Shown: one piece after another, positions 21,378-29,656 of the stretch | How the letters are laid out: each line of letters starts with the position of its first letter | Numbering within the stretch: position 1 is the stretch's first letter | Assembly (NCBI RefSeq): GCF_000014005.1 | Contig: NC_008009.1 | Location: 4,340,001 to 4,404,000 of the forward strand | DNA from: Candidatus Koribacter versatilis Ellin345 | GTDB lineage: Bacteria; Acidobacteriota; Terriglobia; Terriglobales; Acidobacteriaceae | Length of the DNA stretch: 64,000 nt | Direction: 5' to 3' | Position numbers and translations under genes: made by a program | Notes under the pieces: generated by a model | What the model saw: only the letters and a program-made list of their open reading frames with translations | What the model was told of the DNA's origin: nothing | Database searches by the model: none

Positions 21378-22057
21378 TCCCCTCGATCGATCTCATGGGC
21401 GGGAAGATTGTGCAACTCGTCCAGGGAGAGAAGAAGGCCTTTGAGACCACCGATTTCGATGCGTGGTGTGAGCGCTTCGCAGGATTTCCGATGGTCCAGC
21501 TCATCGACCTCGACGCAGCAAAGAGGCAAGGCGATAACCGCGAACTCATCGCGAATATCGTTTTGCGACTTCCCTGCCAAGTCGGCGGCGGAGTGCGAGA
21601 TGCCGACGTCGCCGAGCGACTGTTGGCGATTGGAGCGAAGCGGGTGATCGTTGGCTCATCGTATATACGGGACGGCCGTGTTGATGTGGACTTCGCGCGA
21701 GGCCTGGCAGAGCGCTGCGGCACGGATCGCGTCATCGCCGCCATCGACTCGCGAGAAGGCTTCGTTGCGGTGCGTGGGTGGCAGGAGTCGGTGCCGATCA
21801 CTGCTGGCGAAATGATTGCAGCGCTCACTCCCTACGTGGGCGGGTTCCTCTACACGCACGTGGACACCGAAGGACTATTGGTAGGATTTCCAACTGACAT
21901 TGCTCGACGTCTGCGCACGCTCACCGAGAAGCAATTGATTGCGGCCGGAGGTATTCGTTCGCAAGAAGAGATTGATGAACTCGACGGAATTGGGGTGGAT
22001 GCTGTCGTTGGGATGGCGATTTATACGGGCAAACTCGTGGTGAAGGGGAATTCTTAA
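21371..22057 (+). CDS. hisA: ProFAR isomerase
   Basis: A 228-residue TIM barrel catalysing the Amadori rearrangement of ProFAR. Motifs: [15 protein letters not shown] (residues 2-16, catalytic Asp at 7), [17 protein letters not shown] near 73, [11 protein letters not shown] near 161 (second catalytic Asp) and [10 protein letters not shown] near 191. It overlaps hisF by 7 bases (ATGCTAA) and shares one base with the ppc start. Slightly short for the family (about 240) but complete at both ends. Confidence 0.92.
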
Positions 22058-24759
22058 TGTCGCCGAAGGACGAGCAGCGTCCACTGTGGAGCGCGGCTGA
22101 CCAGCACGAGCGCTTGCTCGAACTTACCGCTGCCACGGATGATCCGCGGAAGGAAATCCCGCTGCGACGCGATGTTCGCTCCCTAGGGATTTTGCTCGGG
22201 CGCGTCCTCGTGGAGCAGGCCGGACCACAAACGTTCAACGCCGTGGAGACGTTGCGCAATGTGCTGATCAAACATCGCGAGCGCACGCGGATAGAAAGCG
22301 GTACCGGGACCTTGCTGGAGGAGGCGCAAGAGTTTGTCGCGTCGCTTGATCTCGCTACGATGTATCGGATCAGCAAGGCCTTCGGAACTTATTTCGAGTT
22401 GACCAATCTTGCTGAAACGAATCACCGCAAGCGGCGGCGGCGCGCTTCGCAGCTGCATGCGGAGCAACCTGCGCTGCCGGGCTCTTTCCGCGGGACGTTG
22501 CAGCATCTTCGTGAAACCGCCATATCAAGTGAACAAGTCCTGCAGGCATTGAGCGAACTGCAGGTTGTTCCTGTATTCACCGCGCACCCCACGGAAATCA
22601 CGCGACGGACTACGCTGCTAAAGCGGCGCAAAATCGCCGAGACCCTGGAGCGTCTCGACGTGCTGCCTCTCTCTGAGATGGACGCTGAAGAGCACGAAGC
22701 GCGACTGATGGCGGAGATCACAGCGCTCTGGCAGTCTGACGAAGTCCGACTGCATCGCCCCACGGTGGACGACGAAATCCGCGGCGGAATTCGGTACTTC
22801 AATCTCTCGCTGTTCGCGGCCATACCGGAGCTTTATGAGGAGATCGGCGCAGCACTCCGAGCGACGCTTGAAGTTGAGATCGAACCAACAGACCTGCCCA
22901 TCATGCTGCGCTTCGGGTCGTGGATAGGCGGGGATCGCGACGGAAATCCACTGGTGACCGCAAAAGAGACCACCGATGCCGCGGAGCTCGCGCGAGAAGC
23001 GGTGCTCCATCACTACGTTGAACAGGCGCGAGTGATAGGGCGTGCGCTCAGCATCTCGGAACATCAGGTTGGCATATCCGACAATCTGCGCGCGCTGGTG
23101 GAAGATTACGAAAAGCTGATCCCGCAGCGAGCTTCGGAATACGAGCGAACGCCGAAGCCCGAATATTATCGCCGCGCACTGTTGCTGATGGCCATGCGGT
23201 TGAGTCTCGCGAGCCGCGAGCCCGACCATGCCGCGGCGTATCGCGATGCGTTTGAGTTTGAGAAAGACCTTCGACTGCTCCACGCCAGCCTCTGTGAGCA
23301 CAACGGTGCGCGGTTATCGCGTCAGCGGCTGGATGCTCTGCTGCTGAAAGTCCGGACGCATGGATTCCGGCTGCACACGCTCGACATTCGTCAGCATGCA
23401 CGCGTGCACAACGAAGTCCTAAGCGGAGAGACGAACGACGCGCAGCAAGTCATCGAGACACTCCGCACCGTCAGCTCTCTGAAACAGCGGTTTGGAGACA
23501 TCGTTCGACAGTATGTAATCAGCGGCGCGGAAACTGCATCCGATCTCCTTGGGGTTTGCGAACTCGCAAATCGGGCGGGCGTCAGCACTGTCGGAGGCGA
23601 CACCGATTCCGGACTGATGCCGGTTCCGCTCTTCGAATCAATCGATGCGCTGCGCAAATCCGCAGCGGTGATGCGCGAGGTATGGGCGGACCGCGCTTAT
23701 CGAAAGCTGGTCGATTCCTGGGGCGGCTGGCAGGAGGTAATGCTCGGCTACTCCGACTCAAACAAAGATGGCGGCATGCTTACCAGCATGTGGGAAATCT
23801 ACAACGCGCATCATGCTCTCCACGACGCTGCGCGCGAAGCGGGAGTGAAGCTGCGACTGTTCCATGGGCGGGGCGGAACGGTTGGCCGCGGAGGAGGGCC
23901 AACCCACTCTGCGATCCTGGCGCAGCCAGCGGGCGATTTCACTGGGCAGATCAGGATTACCGAGCAAGGCGAAGTGTTGAACTGGAAGTATGCCGACCCA
24001 CTGCTGGCGGAATGGAACCTGGAAGTAGTGCTCGCGGCAGCGCTAGAGGCGCGTCTGCGGCCGACATCCGCCCCGCAGGCTGCGTGGATGGCCGCGATGG
24101 ACGAGATGTCTCGCGAGGCGTTCTCGTTCTACAGGCAGCACATCGCGGAAGATCCGGCGCTGCTCGAGTACTTTGAGTTGGCGACACCGGTCAACGAGCT
24201 TGAGTTCGCGCGGGCTGGGTCGAGGCCGGCGCGTCGGAGCAGCAGCCGAAGCCTGAATGACCTCCGAGCAATCCCTTGGGTCTTCGGGTGGATGCAAAGC
24301 CGCCATGCCGTGCCGGCGTGGTTCGGCGTGGGTCATGCATTCGAAACCTTCGGACAGACAGAGCTGTTGCGCGAGATGTTGGGCGGGTTCCCATTGTTTC
24401 TCGACATGGTGCAGAACGTGGAACTAGCGATGGCGAAGGCCGATCTCTCGATTGCGAAGCTGTATTCGGCGCTGGTTCCGGATCGATCGTTGCGCGAGCG
24501 AATCTTTGACAAACTTGCCGACGAATTTGAGCGCACCAGGCGGCAGATACTCTCCCTCAAACAACAGAGTGAGTTGCTGGAGAAGAATCCGGTATTGCTC
24601 CGTTCGATTCGACTGCGGAATCCGTATGTAGATCCACTCAGCCTGGTGCAGGTCGAGCTGCTGCGAAGAAAACGCTCTGGGATGGAAAGCGAAGAACTGA
24701 ATTATGCCCTCGGGTCGACGATGAACGGGATCGCGGCGGGCCTGCACAATACGGGGTGA
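22057..24759 (+). CDS. ppc: phosphoenolpyruvate carboxylase
   Basis: A 900-residue anaplerotic enzyme forming oxaloacetate from PEP and bicarbonate. Key motifs: catalytic-His region VFTAHPTEITRRT near residue 174, FGSWIGGDRDGNP near 287, LGYSDSNKDGGMLTS near 562, the loop FHGRGGTVGRGGGP near 605 and the C-terminus ending GLHNTG as in other PEPCs. The ATG shares one base with the hisA stop (TAATG), so ppc is very probably translated from the his transcript and subject to the his attenuator. It converges on the ABC-F gene with 10 bases between stops. Confidence 0.97.
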   Translation: MSPKDEQRPLWSAADQHERLLELTAATDDPRKEIPLRRDVRSLGILLGRVLVEQAGPQTFNAVETLRNVLIKHRERTRIESGTGTLLEEAQEFVASLDLATMYRISKAFGTYFELTNLAETNHRKRRRRASQLHAEQPALPGSFRGTLQHLRETAISSEQVLQALSELQVVPVFTAHPTEITRRTTLLKRRKIAETLERLDVLPLSEMDAEEHEARLMAEITALWQSDEVRLHRPTVDDEIRGGIRYFNLSLFAAIPELYEEIGAALRATLEVEIEPTDLPIMLRFGSWIGGDRDGNPLVTAKETTDAAELAREAVLHHYVEQARVIGRALSISEHQVGISDNLRALVEDYEKLIPQRASEYERTPKPEYYRRALLLMAMRLSLASREPDHAAAYRDAFEFEKDLRLLHASLCEHNGARLSRQRLDALLLKVRTHGFRLHTLDIRQHARVHNEVLSGETNDAQQVIETLRTVSSLKQRFGDIVRQYVISGAETASDLLGVCELANRAGVSTVGGDTDSGLMPVPLFESIDALRKSAAVMREVWADRAYRKLVDSWGGWQEVMLGYSDSNKDGGMLTSMWEIYNAHHALHDAAREAGVKLRLFHGRGGTVGRGGGPTHSAILAQPAGDFTGQIRITEQGEVLNWKYADPLLAEWNLEVVLAAALEARLRPTSAPQAAWMAAMDEMSREAFSFYRQHIAEDPALLEYFELATPVNELEFARAGSRPARRSSSRSLNDLRAIPWVFGWMQSRHAVPAWFGVGHAFETFGQTELLREMLGGFPLFLDMVQNVELAMAKADLSIAKLYSALVPDRSLRERIFDKLADEFERTRRQILSLKQQSELLEKNPVLLRSIRLRNPYVDPLSLVQVELLRRKRSGMESEELNYALGSTMNGIAAGLHNTG

Positions 24760-24769
24760 TCGCGAGCGT

Positions 24770-26569
24770 TTAGCCCTGTTTCTCTTCCAGTTCTGTCCAG
24801 CGGACGATGAGAGCATCCACCTCCCCTTGCGCGGCTTCGACTTCAGCTTGAACCGTGATTAGGCGCTCTGCGTTCGTCGAAATGGTGGGGTCTTCGTACG
24901 CACTCTGTGCATCTTTGAGGCGCTGCTCGGCTTCGTGGATGCGTTGTTCGATCGTGGAATATTCGCGAGCTTCCATATACGACAGTTTCTTTTTCTGAGG
25001 CGGCGGAGCGGCCGTCTCTCGTTTCGTAGCGGCGGGTTGGACTTTTGATGCCTCGGTCTTGTCGCGCTGCCACTCATCCCATTGCGAGTAGTCGGCGAAG
25101 CGCTCGACTTGTCCAAATCCATCAAGACCGAGCACCACCGTTGACACGCGATCGAGCATGTAGCGGTCGTGAGTTACAAGAACGAGAGCACCGCGAAACT
25201 CCAGGAGGCTCTCTTCGAGGATCTCAAGCGTGGGAATGTCGAGATCGTTGGTTGGTTCGTCGAGGAGAAGAACGTCGGCCGGCTGAAGCATCAGCTTCGC
25301 GATCAGAACCCGCGCGCGTTCACCGCCCGAAAGGCTTCCGACCGGCTGGTTCAATTGCTGTCCATCGAACAGGAAACGAGCGGCCCAGGATGCGACGTGG
25401 ATCAAACGGTCCTGGTAAACCACAGAGTCGCCTTCCGGCGCGAGCGCCCGACGAAGCGTGATGTCTGGGTCGAGCTGCCGGTTCTGATCGAAGTACACAA
25501 TGCGCAGGGCATTCGCCCGCTTGATCTCCCCGGAAACAGGCTGAAGTTCGTCGTTCAATAAGCGGAGGATGGTGGTCTTGCCGCTCCCGTTGGGGCCAAC
25601 GAGTCCAACACGCGTGCCGGCCGTTATCAGGAAATCGAGGTCACGGAACAGCGTGCGCTCGCCATACTGGAACGTCACCTGCTCCATTTCGATCAGTCGC
25701 TTCGTCCTGCGTTCCGTGGCGGAGAAGTCGATATCCGCGGTGGCACTCCGGGTGCGGGCGTTCAGGTCGGCTAGTTCCCCGATCAGTTCGTTGGCTTTGT
25801 TAGTGCGGGCTTTCGACTTCGTAGTCCGTGCTTTTGGTCCGCGACGCAACCATTCGATTTCAGTCTTGACGCGGTTTTCCAATGATTCCTGGCGCTTAGT
25901 TTGTGCTTCGAGGAACTCCTCTTTCTTAACCAGGAACTCGCTGTAATTGCCTTCCACCAGCAACAGGCCGTTCTCATAGACACGGTTTAATTCGGCAGTG
26001 CGGCTCGCGACGTTTTCGAGGAAGTAGCGATCGTGGCTGACGATGACGCAGGCCAATTGGGCGTAGCGAACAAAATCCTCCAGCCACTCGATCCCCGCGA
26101 GATCAAGGTGATTGGTCGGTTCGTCGAGGAAGAGCAGGTCGGGCTGTTGCACGAGCGCCTCGGCGATTGCCAGGCGCTTACGCCAACCACCGGAAAGAGC
26201 TGCCGCCTCGGCATTGAAATCCTGGAAGCCGACACGGCCTAAGGTTTCCGCAAGGCGCCCTTCGCGGTCTGCTTCCGGGACTTGCGCTCCCTGCATCGAC
26301 TCGGTGATGACTTGGCGGATAGTGCGTCCATAGTCGAATTCAGAATCCTGGGCAACATAGCTGACCCGGAGACGCTTCCGTCTCGTGACGTTCCCATCGT
26401 CGGATTCCATTTCTCCGGCAAGGACTTTCAAAAGCGTGGATTTTCCGGAGCCGTTGGGGCCGATCAGGCCAATGCGATCACCCTCGGAGATGGTGAGCGA
26501 GACGTCGCGAAATAGGGTGGTCGCACCAAAAACCTTTGCGATTTTCTGGGCGTTTATGAGGATACTCAA
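24770..26569 (-). CDS. uup: ABC-F family ATPase, Uup-like
   Basis: A 599-residue cytosolic protein with two ABC ATPase domains and no membrane segments. Walker A motifs are GPNGSGKST near residue 37 and GPNGSGKTT near 323; signatures are LSGGWRKRLAIAEAL near 146 and LSGGERARVLIAKL near 425, each followed by LFLDEPTNHLD / LLLDEPTNDLD. The interdomain linker is basic (GPKARTTKSKARTNKAN near 250), and a C-terminal coiled coil (about 530-599) is diagnostic of Uup, which acts on ribosomes or branched DNA. The gene is monocistronic and divergent from the DUF481 gene. Confidence 0.9.
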   Translation of the reverse strand: MSILINAQKIAKVFGATTLFRDVSLTISEGDRIGLIGPNGSGKSTLLKVLAGEMESDDGNVTRRKRLRVSYVAQDSEFDYGRTIRQVITESMQGAQVPEADREGRLAETLGRVGFQDFNAEAAALSGGWRKRLAIAEALVQQPDLLFLDEPTNHLDLAGIEWLEDFVRYAQLACVIVSHDRYFLENVASRTAELNRVYENGLLLVEGNYSEFLVKKEEFLEAQTKRQESLENRVKTEIEWLRRGPKARTTKSKARTNKANELIGELADLNARTRSATADIDFSATERRTKRLIEMEQVTFQYGERTLFRDLDFLITAGTRVGLVGPNGSGKTTILRLLNDELQPVSGEIKRANALRIVYFDQNRQLDPDITLRRALAPEGDSVVYQDRLIHVASWAARFLFDGQQLNQPVGSLSGGERARVLIAKLMLQPADVLLLDEPTNDLDIPTLEILEESLLEFRGALVLVTHDRYMLDRVSTVVLGLDGFGQVERFADYSQWDEWQRDKTEASKVQPAATKRETAAPPPQKKKLSYMEAREYSTIEQRIHEAEQRLKDAQSAYEDPTISTNAERLITVQAEVEAAQGEVDALIVRWTELEEKQG

Positions 26570-26673
26570 AACGAGGCCGCCGATTTTACAACTGGTAAAA
26601 ATGCGAGGCTTGTACTAATTCACCATACTAGTTCAATAGCGTAACTCAAACCGCTTGCGCTAACCTTTTCCGC

Positions 26674-27765
26674 ATGACGTGCTCACGGTTGCAGTCCTCG
26701 CTCGCGCTGCTCGGTTTCGTTCTGCTCACTCTTCCATTGTTCGCCGCAGATCCGGATATGGTGACCTTTGTCAACGGGGAGTCGATGTCGGGTCAGTTAG
26801 TAAAAGTGACTGACGGAAAAGTCTTCTTCCACAGTGACATGGTGGGAGATGTGTCGTTCGACTGGGACAAGGTCAAAGACCTAAAGACGACGAAGCCGTT
26901 CGCGGTTGTACCCAAGGGCGCGAAGATCGGAAAACACGGCGAAGGCACTTCCGAGGGCACGATCGCAGTCAGCGACAACAAGCTCTCGGTTGCCAGCACG
27001 ACGGTACCGACTGGCGATGCTGCGTTCGTGGTCGATCAGCCCACATTCGAGAAGCAAATGCACCATAACGGCTTCCTGACCGGGTGGGTCGGCGCGATCA
27101 CCGCGGGAGTTTCGCTGGTGAGAGCTACTCAGGACAACACGAACTTCACCAGTTCGTTCACCTTCCAGCGACGCAGCCCAACTGCCGAGTGGATGACAAC
27201 GAGATCGCGAACGCTGATTGACTTCACCAACGTCTACGGCAAGGTGACGCAAGCCGGAACGCCGGATGTGAAAACGAGCATCTACCACGCCGATGGCGAA
27301 CAGGACGAGTACTTCAGCGAGCGTTTCTATGCGCTAGGCCACGCCTCCTTCGACCACAATTTCTCGCAGGGTCTTGATTTGCAGCAGTTGTACGGTGGCG
27401 GTCTGGGATTCACCGTGCTCAAGACAAAGATCCACGAGTTGGATTTCAAAGGCGACCTGCATTACGAGAAGCAGCAGTTCGACGTTGCATCGAGCAACCA
27501 GAATTTGATTGGATCCGAGTTTGTCGAGAGCTACATACGAAAGCTGGCGCACGGAATGGTCTTCACGGAAGGCGTTCTGTATGACGCTGCCTGGAACAAT
27601 ACCACCGCATATTCCGCCCAAGGCACCATCGGTCTTGCAGCCCCATTTTCAAAGCGCTTCAGCCTGTCGATCAATTTGCTCGATGGATATATCAATAACC
27701 CGCCGCCGGCGTTCAAGAAGAACTCGCTCCAGTTCACCACGGGCCTGACGTACACGGTGAAATGA
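26674..27765 (+). CDS. DUF481 family outer-membrane protein
   Basis: A 363-residue exported protein. A signal peptide (residues 1-24, cut near FAADP) is followed by an SH3-like N-terminal region (VTFVNGESMSGQLVKV near 29, typical of proteins that precede DUF481) and a C-terminal beta-barrel of alternating strands ending in an aromatic-poor TGLTYTVK. DUF481 proteins are salt-induced or transport-related outer-membrane proteins of unclear function. A strong hairpin follows 33 bases after the stop. Confidence 0.85.
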   Translation: MTCSRLQSSLALLGFVLLTLPLFAADPDMVTFVNGESMSGQLVKVTDGKVFFHSDMVGDVSFDWDKVKDLKTTKPFAVVPKGAKIGKHGEGTSEGTIAVSDNKLSVASTTVPTGDAAFVVDQPTFEKQMHHNGFLTGWVGAITAGVSLVRATQDNTNFTSSFTFQRRSPTAEWMTTRSRTLIDFTNVYGKVTQAGTPDVKTSIYHADGEQDEYFSERFYALGHASFDHNFSQGLDLQQLYGGGLGFTVLKTKIHELDFKGDLHYEKQQFDVASSNQNLIGSEFVESYIRKLAHGMVFTEGVLYDAAWNNTTAYSAQGTIGLAAPFSKRFSLSINLLDGYINNPPPAFKKNSLQFTTGLTYTVK

Positions 27766-27798
27766 TCTACGTCGCGCAAACACTTTGCAATTCTTGAC

Positions 27799-27827
27799 AG
27801 AAAAGGCCTGAATACCGGGCCTTTTCT
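27799..27827 (+). terminator. intrinsic terminator
   Basis: AGAAAAGGCC (27799-27808), 9-base loop and GGCCTTTTCT (27818-27827) form a 10-bp stem whose 3' arm holds TTTT, just after the DUF481 gene. Confidence 0.75.
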
Positions 27828-27936
27828 CTTGCCGGTCAGGACACGAAACGAAAACTTCTTCCGTCTAATCGTGTTGTAGCAAAGCGTGGCTGGCCTCCAG
27901 CCTACAGCCCAGATTGCGACGATTTGGAGAGTTCGA

Positions 27937-28536
27937 ATGCGAAAGAGCTTGTGGTTGCTCGTCCTCCTCGCCTTTTTCTCAGTTCCTCACCTGATGCACG
28001 CTCAACAGCTTGATGCCGGGTTCGGCGTATTCACTCTCGTCGCACCATCCAACACGACTTTGACGTCAACCAGCTTTACGCCGCAATCGATCGGTGGCGG
28101 AGCCTTTCCCGCCGTGAGTGCGAACTACCTCTGGAAGAACCATCTGGGAATTCAGGGAGAGGTCACTTGGCGCGCGAGCGACAACGTGTACGGCGGTTAT
28201 CAGCCATTTCGTCCCATCCTGTACGACTTCAACGCCATGTACGCGCCTTATCTCGGGAAGCATGTGGAATTGGAGTTGTTGGGAGGAATCGGCGGCCAGA
28301 GTAGCCGGTTCTACAACGCATATTACCAATGCACCTTCTACGGCTGTTCCGACTACAGCAGCAGCAATCATTTTCTTGGGCACGTCGGTGGTGGGATTCG
28401 CTTTTACGTGTGGCACCGTGTCTTCGTGAGGCCCGAGGCACACGCTTACTTTGTGCATAACAACTGGGAATTCAACAGCGGGCAATCCCAGCGTTATGGC
28501 GTATCAATCGGCTATTCGTTTGGATCGTCAGACTGA
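27937..28536 (+). CDS. outer-membrane beta-barrel protein
   Basis: A 199-residue exported protein: signal peptide MRKSLWLLVLLAFFSV (cut after MHA), then alternating hydrophobic/aromatic strands, for example GIQGEVTWR near residue 67 and YGVSIGYSF at the C-terminus, typical of an eight-strand OmpA/OmpW-like barrel. A loop contains a Cys pair in QCTFYGCSDY near 145. The frame is open to 27886, but the ATG at 27937 has GGAGAG before it and begins the signal peptide. Ligand or function unknown. Confidence 0.75.
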   Translation: MRKSLWLLVLLAFFSVPHLMHAQQLDAGFGVFTLVAPSNTTLTSTSFTPQSIGGGAFPAVSANYLWKNHLGIQGEVTWRASDNVYGGYQPFRPILYDFNAMYAPYLGKHVELELLGGIGGQSSRFYNAYYQCTFYGCSDYSSSNHFLGHVGGGIRFYVWHRVFVRPEAHAYFVHNNWEFNSGQSQRYGVSIGYSFGSSD

Positions 28537-28561
28537 GGAGAGCCGAAGCCGGGGCTTCGCC

Positions 28562-28747
28562 TTACGCAGCCGGAAGCATGGTTCGCTTTTCCACTTCGCG
28601 ACGCGGAACGAGGTAGCGCCGCGCGCAATCGTCGCAGCGCACAAACCGCCGGATCATTAAACGAGTAATCAACCATTCGCCTAAACCCCGGTGTGGAGAT
28701 CGATGGGCGCTACCGCTCTTGCATCGAGGGCAAACCATAAACCTCAA
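28562..28747 (-). CDS. small zinc-ribbon-like protein
   Basis: A 61-residue basic protein with two paired cysteine motifs, CPRC (near residue 6) and CDDC (near 38), separated by an HRS-rich linker, as in a zinc ribbon. Acidobacterial genomes carry many such short proteins, with no known role. The start could be ATG 28747 or the in-frame ATG at 28738. It is convergent with the beta-barrel gene and divergent from sodA. Confidence 0.55.
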   Translation of the reverse strand: MRFMVCPRCKSGSAHRSPHRGLGEWLITRLMIRRFVRCDDCARRYLVPRREVEKRTMLPAA

Positions 28748-28838
28748 GCTAACATGCCTGTGTGAAAAGACAATCGCACCGAAGTCTTAATTCCATTAAT
28801 TCATGTGGCCGGGCGTGACTTGGCATAGGTACAGGGTC

Positions 28839-28870
28839 ACTTCGGTGTTAAGTACACGATTCGCTATAAT
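28839..28870 (+). promoter_or_regulatory. sodA promoter with inverted repeat
   Basis: A perfect -10 TATAAT lies at 28865-28870. The -35 is poor (TTCGGT, 18-base spacer) and coincides with ACTTCGGTG at 28839-28847, which is the inverse of CACCGAAGT at 28777-28785. A weak -35 covered by an inverted repeat suggests an activator or repressor site. Confidence 0.5.
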
Positions 28871-28914
28871 GGCGGTTCGACTGAGGATCGGCAAAAAACA
28901 GGAACTCTTCTATC

Positions 28915-28950
28915 CGTGAGGAGTACGAAACCCGGCGGTTTCAGCTCACG
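28915..28950 (+). promoter_or_regulatory. structured leader hairpin upstream of sodA
   Basis: Nested inverted repeats CGTGAG (28915-28920) / CTCACG (28945-28950) and GAAACC (28927-28932) / GGTTTC (28937-28942) lie in the probable 5' untranslated region of sodA. No U-tract follows, so it is not a terminator. It does not match a riboswitch class known to me. Confidence 0.4.
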
Positions 28951-29000
28951 ATTCTGAACCCAAACAACTTGTATTGCATCAACGTGACTGGAGGATTTGC

Positions 29001-29612
29001 ATGGCCCACGAAGTCCCACCGTTGCCGTATGACTATTCGGCGCTGGAGCCCACGATCGACACGCAGACGATGCATTTGCACCATGACAAACATCACCTGG
29101 CGTATGTAACGAATTTGAACGCCGCGCTGGAAAAGGCGCCTGAACTGCAAAGCAAGAGCGCGGAAGATCTGTTGAAGGACCTTAATTCCGTTCCTGAAGC
29201 CATTCGGACAGCGGTCCGTAACAATGGCGGCGGACATGTGAACCACTCGATGTTCTGGGCGATCATGGGCCCGAACGCGGGCGGCGAGCCGACCGGCGAG
29301 ATTGCCGACGCGATCAACTCCACGTTCGGCAGCTTCGCGACACTCAAAGAAAAGTTCAACGAAGCCGGCGTGAAGCAGTTCGGCAGCGGTTGGGCGTGGC
29401 TTGTGAAGGGAGCCGACGGCAAGTTGGCGGTCACCAGCTCACCGAACCAGGACAATCCGATCTCTCAGGGACAGTTCCCGATCCTCGGCAACGACGTCTG
29501 GGAGCACGCCTATTATTTGAAGTACCAGAACCGCCGCGCAGATTACCTGAAGGAATGGTGGAACGTGGTGAACTGGACGGAAGTGAATCGTCGGCTGAAA
29601 CAAGCCAAGTAG
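29001..29612 (+). CDS. sodA: superoxide dismutase (Mn/Fe)
   Basis: The 203-residue cytosolic enzyme dismutates superoxide. The four metal ligands are visible: His in [10 protein letters not shown] near residue 27, His in GHVNHSMFW near 81, and Asp/His in [18 protein letters not shown] near 167. The NQDNP segment just before the last ligands resembles Mn-type enzymes, but metal use cannot be settled from sequence alone. ATG 29001 follows GGAGG (28989-28993). A convergent terminator lies 22 bases after the stop. Confidence 0.96.
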   Translation: MAHEVPPLPYDYSALEPTIDTQTMHLHHDKHHLAYVTNLNAALEKAPELQSKSAEDLLKDLNSVPEAIRTAVRNNGGGHVNHSMFWAIMGPNAGGEPTGEIADAINSTFGSFATLKEKFNEAGVKQFGSGWAWLVKGADGKLAVTSSPNQDNPISQGQFPILGNDVWEHAYYLKYQNRRADYLKEWWNVVNWTEVNRRLKQAK

Positions 29613-29633
29613 CTGTCGCCGTTAACCGCATCG

Positions 29634-29655
29634 ATGCCGCCTGCGGGCGGCATTT
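29634..29655. terminator. bidirectional terminator between sodA and glpD-like gene
   Basis: ATGCCGCC (29634-29641), loop TGCG and GGCGGCAT (29646-29653) make an 8-bp stem followed by TT, lying between two convergent genes; it can serve both strands. Confidence 0.7.
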
Positions 29656-29656
29656 C

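Noticed and set aside
28915-28950. sodA leader as a manganese riboswitch
   Set aside because: The conserved internal-loop sequences of the yybP-ykoY class were not found.
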